DNA from: JBHJHK01 sp050330975
GTDB taxonomy: Bacteria; Pseudomonadota; Gammaproteobacteria; Competibacterales; Competibacteraceae
Reading direction: 5' to 3'
Length of the DNA: 6,092 nt
NCBI GenBank assembly: GCA_050330975.1
Contig: JBHJHK010000087.1
Coordinates: forward strand, 1 to 6,092
Numbering within the stretch: the stretch's first letter is position 1; each line of letters starts with the position of its first letter. Shown piece by piece: positions 1-5,101 of this stretch. The notes under the pieces are model-generated. The model did not search any database, was not told the origin of the DNA, and saw nothing but the letters and a program-made list of their open reading frames with translations. The translations under genes were made by a program, and so were the position numbers.

Positions 1-41
1 GGGTGGCTGTTTGTTTTGATTTTGGGCTTGTGGGGGTCGCG

Positions 42-617
42 TTAGTTGGGCGAGCCGATTGTAGAAAATTCGTCGTCTGTGCGGCTGGTCGACTTGAGGT
101 TGGGGGCGTAGAAAACCCCACCAGTGGCAACATCGATGAGCTGGGGTTGGACGGTGAGGATGTACTCGGTGCCGGTGCAATAGGCGGAGTTCACCAACTC
201 GTAAGTACAGTTAGCGTCCTTGTCATAGACTATGCATTGCCTTTGGACCCGGTAGTCGCGGTAGCGGTTTTCCACCTGATCGACGGTGCCCGTCATCAGG
301 GTTTGGACTCCGGCTCCCCGGGCGGCGCTAAACACCGCCGGGGTGAGGCGGGGGCTCTGAAATAAAATCTCGCTTTGCGGTGTCGGCGGATTGTAAGCGG
401 TAAACACGGTGAATTTGTTGCCGTCTGACCAGGTTTGGGATTCGAGGAGGAGTGCCTCGAGATCGCGTCGGACCTCGTCTCCCCGCGGTCCCTCAAAGGG
501 CATGACGGCGATGCTGTCAATCTGTTGAAAGGCGGGGCTCGGTGGTGTTAGGGCGCAGCCGCCGAGGCAGAGGGCCAATGCTGATAACCCGGACAACGTG
601 GCAACTATTCTGCACAT
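42..617 (-). CDS. Small outer-membrane-type lipoprotein, CsgG/LpoB-like fold
   Basis: 191-residue predicted lipoprotein. Residues 1-20 form a signal peptide (Arg3, then a hydrophobic stretch) ending in the lipobox L18-G19-G20-C21. Ala at +2 does not match the Asp inner-membrane retention signal, so the outer membrane is likely. The mature part resembles the alpha/beta domain of CsgG/LpoB/TolB-N-like lipoproteins: an 'IAVMPFEG' strand (residues 36-43), a helix (48-60), an 'LMTGTVDQVE' strand (107-116) and a 'QLIDVATGGVFY' strand pair (159-170). Three cysteines (128, 137, 147) sit in an insert between the last two strands and could form a disulfide in the periplasm. The ATG start is supported by GGGAGGG eight bases upstream. 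The protein stops soon after the last recognisable strand, without the closing helix usual in such domains, so the C-terminus may be shortened. No function can be assigned; roles in envelope assembly are typical of the fold. The gene stands alone after a 190-base gap. Confidence 0.72.
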   Translation of the reverse strand: MCRIVATLSGLSALALCLGGCALTPPSPAFQQIDSIAVMPFEGPRGDEVRRDLEALLLESQTWSDGNKFTVFTAYNPPTPQSEILFQSPRLTPAVFSAARGAGVQTLMTGTVDQVENRYRDYRVQRQCIVYDKDANCTYELVNSAYCTGTEYILTVQPQLIDVATGGVFYAPNLKSTSRTDDEFSTIGSPN

Positions 618-625
618 AGCTCAAT

Positions 626-632
626 CCCTCCC
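626..632 (-). promoter_or_regulatory. Ribosome binding site of the lipoprotein gene
   Basis: On the minus strand this reads GGGAGGG, eight bases before the ATG at 617. It is a strong Shine-Dalgarno match and fixes the lipoprotein start, which also places the signal peptide correctly. Confidence 0.7.
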
Positions 633-669
633 GATTGCTCAGTGGTATCCCACGGGCCTTGGCGTGAAT

Positions 670-677
670 ATTTTATA
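670..677 (-). promoter_or_regulatory. Possible -10 element upstream of the lipoprotein gene
   Basis: The minus strand reads TATAAAAT, an AT-rich island in otherwise GC-rich sequence, about 50 bases before the lipoprotein start. No good -35 hexamer lies at 16-18 bases. The palindrome TTCCCGGGAA (694-703) sits roughly where the -35 box would be, which could suit an activator-dependent promoter. This is a weak inference from base composition and position. Confidence 0.18.
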
Positions 678-693
678 GAGCCTTTGGGGAGGA

Positions 694-703
694 TTCCCGG
701 GAA
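694..703. repeat. 10-bp perfect palindrome TTCCCGGGAA
   Basis: Perfect dyad in the 190-base gap upstream of the lipoprotein gene, about 17 bases on the upstream side of the possible -10 element. It could be half of a protein-binding site, but a 10-bp palindrome in GC-rich DNA can also arise by chance. Confidence 0.35.
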
Positions 704-708
704 GCAAC

Positions 709-725
709 TGACACAGAAAGTGTCA
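709..725. repeat. Inverted repeat TGACAC-N5-GTGTCA, possible operator
   Basis: Two perfect 6-base arms separated by AGAAA, five bases from the neighbouring TTCCCGGGAA palindrome. It lies between the phosphatase stop (808) and the lipoprotein start (617). The size and spacing match a dimeric regulator's operator better than a terminator, because the stem is short, not very GC-rich and has no T-run on the minus side. The regulator cannot be named from the site. Confidence 0.35.
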
Positions 726-807
726 TCTATTGCCCTTGAGCGGTGTGGGGCTAGGTTCTTGGCAGGCGATCCAGGGTCCTTGGGGGCCAGGCGGGCACTT
801 CACCTGC

Positions 808-1131
808 TCAAAGGCGAACGTAGCGCGGCACCCTGGTCTTCAGTACTCTGATGAGCTCTTGATCCAGGTAACCATAGCGATCCTTGATGTCGAGGACCAC
901 TAGGCGCTTGTCCTTCAGCAGCGGGCCAAATCGCTGGGCGATCTTGTGGCGGTGGGTCCGTTCCATGGCGAAGATCACGTCAGCCCACTGGACGAGGTCC
1001 CCGCTGAGGGGTGTTTCGGCGTCTTTGTCGGTGCCCGCGCTCAGGGTGGTGACGCCGGGGTAATCGGCAAACACGACCTCAGCCGTGGGGCTGCGTAGGC
1101 GGTTTTGGCTGCAGACAAAGAGCAAGTTCAC
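808..1131 (-). CDS. Short low-molecular-weight phosphatase-family protein
   Basis: 107-residue cytoplasmic protein of the low-molecular-weight protein-tyrosine-phosphatase superfamily. A hydrophobic first strand (LLFV) leads into the phosphate-binding loop C7-S-Q-N-R-L-R13-S, which fits CX5R with the nucleophilic Cys7 and Arg13. Next come 'SAGTD' (31-35), typical of the family, and 'WADVIFAME' (49-57). The C-terminal 'LDIKDRYGYLD' (80-90) takes the place of the classical DPY general-acid loop; Asp81 or Asp84 may play that part. At 107 residues it is shorter than classical members of about 150 and matches a short, poorly characterised subgroup. Whether it removes phosphate from protein, arginine or another substrate is unknown. 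The reading frame stays open to an ATG at 1218, but the extra 29 residues look unlike the family, so the GTG at 1131 is preferred. It has only a weak Shine-Dalgarno sequence. Confidence 0.85.
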   Translation of the reverse strand: MNLLFVCSQNRLRSPTAEVVFADYPGVTTLSAGTDKDAETPLSGDLVQWADVIFAMERTHRHKIAQRFGPLLKDKRLVVLDIKDRYGYLDQELIRVLKTRVPRYVRL

Positions 1132-1132
1132 G

Positions 1133-1234
1133 GTGGGATGGCTCAAAGTGGTCTTCCAGCAGGCCCTCGAAGATCCTGGCCTCGCGGGCACCACTAGGTT
1201 GGGCGAAGAGCAAAGCATTTTGCAAGAGATCTAG
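1133..1234 (+). other. Coding-like block of uncertain strand, possible gene remnant
   Basis: With codon boundaries at 1133, 1136 and so on, base composition is strongly coding-like: by hand count over 30 codons, GC is about 67% at position 1, 33% at position 2 and 70% at position 3. The plus strand reads 34 residues with a charged tail (ending GEEQSILQEI) and a TAG stop. The exact antisense is also open, as a 58-codon minus-strand ORF with ATG at 1255 and stop at 1079 (beginning MSRHIAALDLLQNALLFAQP), which overlaps the phosphatase start by 53 bases. Because the two share codon boundaries, at most one is likely real. First-position purines slightly favour the plus strand (20 against 16 of 30). 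I recognise neither product. It may be the end of a gene cut off by a past rearrangement, or a small minus-strand ORF ahead of the phosphatase. Confidence 0.28.
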
Positions 1235-1241
1235 TGCCGCT

Positions 1242-1405
1242 ATGTGGCGAGACATCACCTTTGATGCCTACACGGGTCACACGGCCCCGACGACACCCCC
1301 CGCCATGCCCCCGACTTCGGCGATAGCTACGTGGGGGACGGCCTGGAGTCGGCGGGGGACGCGGTGAAAAAGGCGGGGAAGAAGATCAAAAACTTCTTTA
1401 GATGA
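1242..1405 (+). pseudogene. Possible small plus-strand gene broken at a C6 run
   Basis: From ATG 1242 the frame reads MWRDITFDAYTGHTAP and then degrades. The frame one base back reads on through DFGDSYVGDGLESAG to an amphipathic lysine-rich tail (KKAGKKIKNFFR) and TGA at 1403-1405. In that second frame about 86% of third codon positions are G or C, as in a real GC-rich gene. The two frames meet at the six-C run 1296-1301. One more C there would join them into a 54-residue protein, so a single-base deletion, a sequencing error or -1 slippage could explain the break. The tail resembles a helix that could bind membrane or nucleic acid, but I do not recognise the protein. It lies opposite in strand to all confident genes here, eight bases after the TAG of the coding-like block 1133-1234. 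No convincing ribosome binding site is seen. Confidence 0.33.
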
Positions 1406-1413
1406 TCCACTGC

Positions 1414-2361
1414 CTAGGGCCGTGACGCCGTTCCAAGGGCTGCCATAAAGTGTGCTTCCAAGGCCCCCCTGTCCGGCATGGCCTCGGTCCCCAACAACAC
1501 CAACTCGCCGGGGCGCCCAGTATCCGCCCCCGGTCCCGCCAACAGGGACCAGCGCTTGCCCACCAGTTGCAACAGGGTGCGCTGGGGTTGCCCTTCAAGC
1601 CACACCAGCCCTTTGGCGCGGATGACCGCCGGGGATAAAGTCAAAAGTGCCTCCTCTAGGGCCGAGCGCCGCAAGGGCCCAGCAAAGGTCAAAGCGCAGC
1701 GCTTGAAGCCGTGGTGATGAACCGTCTCTTTCGGGGGCGCAACGGCACTGAGAGAGGCCATTGAAGGGGGGGGCGAGACCCCGCCCAACAACAACCCCCA
1801 GGGCAAATCCCCATGGCGGCACCGCAGCTGACGGGCCCTGGGCGCTCGCTCTGCCAGCCAAGCCGCCAAATCCGCCAGGGCGGTGGCATCCACCCGGTCG
1901 ACCTTGTTCACCACCAGCAAGTCCGCCGCCGCCAACTGCCGCAGCACCGTCTCCCCGGTATAGCTACCACGAGCTTGGTTCTGCACCTGCTCGGCATCCA
2001 CCAACACCACGACGGCGTCCAGGACAAGCCCCGGGTCCAGGTAGGCCAGCTCGGCGATGGGCCGCGGGTCGGCGATGCCGCTGGCCTCGATGAGCAAGTG
2101 ATCCGGCGGGTCGGGGCGCTCCAACAGCTTTACCAACGCCAGGGCCAAATCGTCGCCGATGCTGCAGCAGATACAGCCGTTGGCCAAGCTCAAGGTCTCG
2201 CCGCCGTGGGCCACCACCAACTGGGCATCGATCTCCAGGGCGCCAAAGTCGTTGACCAATACCCCAAAGCGCACCCCGTGGTTTTGCCCCAGTACCCGAT
2301 TCAACAGGGTGGTCTTGCCAGACCCCAAGAATCCCCCGATGACCGTCACCGGCATGGCCAT
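1414..2361 (-). CDS. CobW/COG0523-family metal-chaperone GTPase
   Basis: 315-residue cytoplasmic G3E GTPase. The P-loop G9-GFLGSGKT-T18 starts directly after the first strand. 'VNDFG' (36-40) matches the switch region, GCICC (62-66) is the family's metal-binding C-X-C-C motif, 'IEASGIADP' (91-99) follows, and NKVD (152-155) recognises guanine. A linker leads to a CobW C-terminal domain that begins at a His cluster (HHHGF, 215-219) and ends with 'ALEAHFMAAL'. Family members use GTP hydrolysis to hand metal (zinc, cobalt or others) to client enzymes. The client cannot be read from the sequence, but the adjacent metal-dependent amidohydrolase is the obvious candidate. The frame also has ATG at 2385, which has no ribosome site. 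ATG 2361 has GAGG eight bases upstream and starts just before the first strand, so it is preferred. Translation is probably coupled to the amidohydrolase. A different metalloenzyme elsewhere could be the true client. Confidence 0.93.
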   Translation of the reverse strand: MAMPVTVIGGFLGSGKTTLLNRVLGQNHGVRFGVLVNDFGALEIDAQLVVAHGGETLSLANGCICCSIGDDLALALVKLLERPDPPDHLLIEASGIADPRPIAELAYLDPGLVLDAVVVLVDAEQVQNQARGSYTGETVLRQLAAADLLVVNKVDRVDATALADLAAWLAERAPRARQLRCRHGDLPWGLLLGGVSPPPSMASLSAVAPPKETVHHHGFKRCALTFAGPLRRSALEEALLTLSPAVIRAKGLVWLEGQPQRTLLQLVGKRWSLLAGPGADTGRPGELVLLGTEAMPDRGALEAHFMAALGTASRP

Positions 2362-2368
2362 GGGGCCG

Positions 2369-2374
2369 ACCTCA
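2369..2374 (-). promoter_or_regulatory. Ribosome binding site over the amidohydrolase stop codon
   Basis: The minus strand reads TGAGGT: the TGA is the amidohydrolase stop (2374-2372) and its GAGG is the Shine-Dalgarno for the GTPase ATG at 2361, eight bases on. Sharing of stop and ribosome site indicates translational coupling and decides the GTPase start against the upstream ATG at 2385. Confidence 0.65.
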
Positions 2375-4015
2375 GCCCTGGCCATCGGATTGGGCCATCA
2401 GCCGGCCCCCCAGCATGGTGCCCCAAACCGGGACATCCTTGAGGGTATCGGGGGCCACGGCCAGGGGATCCTCCTCCAAAATGGCCACATCGGCCCGCTT
2501 GCCCACCTCCAGGCTGCCCACCTCGTGGTCCAGCTTGAGGGTATAGGCCGCCCCCAGGGTGATGGCCCTGAGGGCATCATCCACACTGATGCATTCGTAG
2601 TCCCCCAACTGTTCCCCCCTGGCGGTGCGGCGGTTGACGGCGCACCAGGCGGTGAACAATGGCCCCAGGGGGGTCACCGGGGCATCGCTGTGGATGGCCA
2701 ACGGTACCCCACAGGCCAACGCGGTTCTGGCCGCGTCCATCCGGTGAGCCCGGTCGGGGCCTAAGGTCAGGGCCTTGTGGGCATCCCCCCAATAATAGAG
2801 ATGGTTGCTGAATAAATTGACGCACGTCCCCAGCCTCGCCATCCGGCGAAATTGGCTCTCGGGGGCCATCTGGCAGTGCTGGAGGGTGTGGCGATGGTCG
2901 AAGCGCGGGGTGCGCTGCAAGGCGGCGGCGATGGCCTCTAAGGCCAGGTGAGAGGCTTCGTCGCCGTTGGTGTGGATGTGGACCTGGCCCCCGGCGGCGT
3001 GGAAGGCATGGAGCACCTCAAACAGTTGCTGGGGCTCCAAATTCCACAGACCCTGGGGGGCGCCGTTGTAGTAACCCGGCCACTGGAGGCGGGCGGTGAA
3101 GCCCTGGATGGAGCCGTCGGTCATGAGCTTGATGGGCCCAAACCGCAGCCGGTCATGGTTGTGGACCAAGAGCTGTTGCCACTTGGCCACCCCCTCGGAC
3201 GGCGGCAACGCCCCGCCGATGAAGGCCGAGACGATACGGATGGGAAAGTCCTCGGCCCGGGTGGCCACCACCAGGGCCTCCACCGCCGCCTCGGGCAAGT
3301 CGTTGTACAAATCGGCGGCGGTGGTGATCCCCACCCGCCAGGCGCTGCGGCCAAAGCGCCACAGGGCCACGGGGCTGTTGAGGCCCTCGTAGAAATTGCG
3401 CCCCGCCGCCCGCAGGGCGATAAACTTGGCCGCCATCTCCATGAGCTCCCCGGTGGGCTCGCCATCATCCCCCTTAAATACCCCCTTCACCGGGGTGTCG
3501 CGGTGGATCCCCGCCCGCTGGAGAATGGCGCTGTTGACGTTCAATAGGTGAAAGCTGGCGTGCATCACCAACACCGGACGGGTGGTGGACACCCGATCTA
3601 AGTCGGCGGCCTTGAGGCGGCGATTGTCGAAATAGATGGGGTCAAACCCCCAGGCCAGCAACGGCGCCTCGGGGTCGGGGAGTTGGGCCTCGGCTTGCCG
3701 CAGCCGCCCCACCACGGCGTCGATGTCTTTTGAGCCCGGCCACCGCACCCCGTTGGGGTCGGTGCGATCGAAGTAACCCACATAGGGAAACTCCCAGACG
3801 CTGCCCTCCATGGTATGGCTGTGGCCCTCCACAAAGCCCGGCAGCAGAATCTTGTCTGCTAGGGTGTCGTCCACCGTCGCCACCCCCCCGCCCCTGGCGC
3901 ATTCGCTATCCCCCCCCGCCAGGATGCGGCCATCCCGCACCGCCAAGTGGGTGGCCGTGGGCCGGTGGGGATCCATGGTGATGATCTTGCGGGCGCGGTA
4001 GACAGTGGTGGTCAC
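2372..4015 (-). CDS. YtcJ-like metal-dependent amidohydrolase (Amidohydro_3)
   Basis: 547-residue cytoplasmic hydrolase of the amidohydrolase superfamily, YtcJ/N-substituted-formamide-deformylase type. An N-terminal beta-sandwich strand region (to about 55) precedes the TIM barrel. Likely metal ligands and catalytic residues are all present: G64-H65-S-H67 after strand 1 ('LLPGFVEGHSH'), K296 in 'GPIKLMTDGSIQG' (the lysine position that is carboxylated in binuclear members), H346/H348 in 'QVHIHTNGD', H380 in 'HTLQHCQ' and D444 in 'IHSDAP'. The C-terminal 'GSLEVGKRADVAIL' (500-513) closes the sandwich. Length is normal for the family. It hydrolyses C-N bonds of an unknown amide, formamide or cyclic substrate; no signal peptide is visible. 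The start is GTG, supported by GGAG eight bases upstream. It follows the second transporter ATPase by 42 bases and overlaps the ribosome site of the GTPase gene. The context suggests it acts on an imported compound. Confidence 0.93.
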   Translation of the reverse strand: MTTTVYRARKIITMDPHRPTATHLAVRDGRILAGGDSECARGGGVATVDDTLADKILLPGFVEGHSHTMEGSVWEFPYVGYFDRTDPNGVRWPGSKDIDAVVGRLRQAEAQLPDPEAPLLAWGFDPIYFDNRRLKAADLDRVSTTRPVLVMHASFHLLNVNSAILQRAGIHRDTPVKGVFKGDDGEPTGELMEMAAKFIALRAAGRNFYEGLNSPVALWRFGRSAWRVGITTAADLYNDLPEAAVEALVVATRAEDFPIRIVSAFIGGALPPSEGVAKWQQLLVHNHDRLRFGPIKLMTDGSIQGFTARLQWPGYYNGAPQGLWNLEPQQLFEVLHAFHAAGGQVHIHTNGDEASHLALEAIAAALQRTPRFDHRHTLQHCQMAPESQFRRMARLGTCVNLFSNHLYYWGDAHKALTLGPDRAHRMDAARTALACGVPLAIHSDAPVTPLGPLFTAWCAVNRRTARGEQLGDYECISVDDALRAITLGAAYTLKLDHEVGSLEVGKRADVAILEEDPLAVAPDTLKDVPVWGTMLGGRLMAQSDGQG

Positions 4016-4023
4016 GGGCAGGG

Positions 4024-4027
4024 CTCC
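4024..4027 (-). promoter_or_regulatory. Ribosome binding site of the amidohydrolase gene
   Basis: The minus strand reads GGAG eight bases before the GTG at 4015. It supports the non-ATG start, which places 'YRARKIITMD' at the N-terminus as is usual for YtcJ-like proteins. Confidence 0.5.
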
Positions 4028-4057
4028 GGGGGGCGAGGGAACGGGGCAATGGTTCTG

Positions 4058-5101
4058 TCAGCCGACGGCGGATTCTGCCGGGGCGTGGACCTCGTGGGGC
4101 GGGGTGCCATCGAGGGCCACCCGGTGGCAGGCCACCCCGTGGTCGGAGGTCAGCCAGCGCCACGCCGGCACCTCGAGGCGGCAGCGGTCGACGGCGAAGG
4201 GGCAGCGTTGGGCAAAGCGACACCCCGGGGGCCGGTTCACGGGGCTCGGTGGATCCCCCTGGAGGACCACCCGCTGGCGCCGCCCCCGGACATGGGCGCA
4301 GGGTACGGCACTCATCAACGACCAGGTGTAGGGGTGGCGGGGGCGGCCAAATAACCCCTCCCGGCGGCCCTGTTCCACCAGTTGCCCGGCATACATCACC
4401 CCCACCCGGTCACACAAGTGCTGGACCACCCCCAGGTCGTGGGAGATGAACAAATATGTCAAGCCCAACTCCCCCTGTAAGCGGGCCATGAGGTTGAGGA
4501 TCTGGGCCTGGATGGCCACGTCCAGGGCCGATACTGGCTCGTCGCAGACGATCAAATCGGGGGCGGGGGCCAACGCCCGGGCTATGCCCAAGCGCTGGCG
4601 CTGGCCGCCGGAGAACTGGTGGGGAAACAGCGCCCCCTGGGCCGGACGCAAGCCCACCCGCTCGAAGAGCTCTGCCACCCGGGCCCGGCGCTCGGTCTCG
4701 GTGCCGAGTTCCAGCCGGTCCAGGGGCTCGCGGACGATGGTCCCGGCCCGGGAACGGGGGTTGAGGGAGGCGTAGGGGTCTTGGAAGATGATCTGCACCC
4801 GCTTGCGGATTTGCCGCAGCGCCTCCCCCCGGAGGGTGGCCAGGTCCACGTCCCCCAGCCAGATTTCCCCTTGGTAGATGGGGACCAGTCGCAAAATGGC
4901 CTTGGCGGTGGTGGATTTGCCCGACCCTGACTCCCCCACCAGGCCAAAGGCGCTCCCCTTAGGGATGGTCAGGCTCACCCCATCCACGGCGTGGACAAAG
5001 GGCCGCCGCGCCAGGGGATGGGGCTTGGGGGCGGGGAAGCGCACCTGGAGGTCGTAGAGGGTCAACAGAGGGGAGGAGTCCACAGCGTCCACAGGATTCA
5101 C
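4058..5101 (-). CDS. Opp/Dpp-type ABC importer ATPase, second subunit (OppF/DppF-like)
   Basis: 347-residue ATPase of a peptide/nickel-class ABC importer, acting at the cytoplasmic face of the inner membrane as partner of the preceding ATPase. Visible motifs are Walker A GESGSGKST (56-64), the Q-loop Q107 in 'IIFQDPYASLNPR', the signature FSGGQRQR (163-170), Walker B LIVCDEP with D187/E188, the D-loop 'SALD', and the switch H221 in 'FISHD'. The oligopeptide-type C-terminal extension follows: 'HPYTWSLMSAVP' (256-267), then cysteines C294, C300, C307 and C325 in the typical GC-X5-C-X6-C...C arrangement. The N-terminal segment before Walker A has the 'HAVDGVSL' typical of the F subunit. The start is GTG, and GTGA overlaps the stop of the upstream ATPase gene, so translation is probably coupled; no separate Shine-Dalgarno is evident. 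Substrate specificity (peptides, nickel chelates or other) resides in the binding protein, which is not in the window. Confidence 0.95.
   Translation of the reverse strand: MNPVDAVDSSPLLTLYDLQVRFPAPKPHPLARRPFVHAVDGVSLTIPKGSAFGLVGESGSGKSTTAKAILRLVPIYQGEIWLGDVDLATLRGEALRQIRKRVQIIFQDPYASLNPRSRAGTIVREPLDRLELGTETERRARVAELFERVGLRPAQGALFPHQFSGGQRQRLGIARALAPAPDLIVCDEPVSALDVAIQAQILNLMARLQGELGLTYLFISHDLGVVQHLCDRVGVMYAGQLVEQGRREGLFGRPRHPYTWSLMSAVPCAHVRGRRQRVVLQGDPPSPVNRPPGCRFAQRCPFAVDRCRLEVPAWRWLTSDHGVACHRVALDGTPPHEVHAPAESAVG

Noticed and set aside
3..365. 120-residue plus-strand open frame opposite the lipoprotein gene
   Set aside because: It is antisense to a gene with a clear lipobox, ribosome binding site and fold motifs, and shows no domain of its own.
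1132..1218. Upstream extension of the phosphatase frame to ATG 1218 (29 more residues)
   Set aside because: The extra residues (beginning MLCSSPNLVV) do not resemble the family's N-terminus, which normally begins right at the first beta strand. GTG 1131 gives the expected length.
1379..1398. AAGAAG / CTTCTT inverted repeat just past the GTPase stop, considered as a terminator
   Set aside because: The stem is six AT-rich pairs and on the minus strand is followed by CCCC rather than a T-run, so it is not a convincing intrinsic terminator. It may be an accident of the lysine-rich plus-strand reading.
2362..2385. ATG 2385 as the start of the CobW-type GTPase
   Set aside because: It has no ribosome binding site and adds eight residues before the first strand. 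ATG 2361 has GAGG at eight bases.
1761..2764. Long plus-strand open frames opposite the GTPase and amidohydrolase
   Set aside because: They are rich in Pro, Gly, Arg and Gln, lack any recognisable motif, and lie antisense to strongly supported genes in GC-rich DNA. They are shadow frames.
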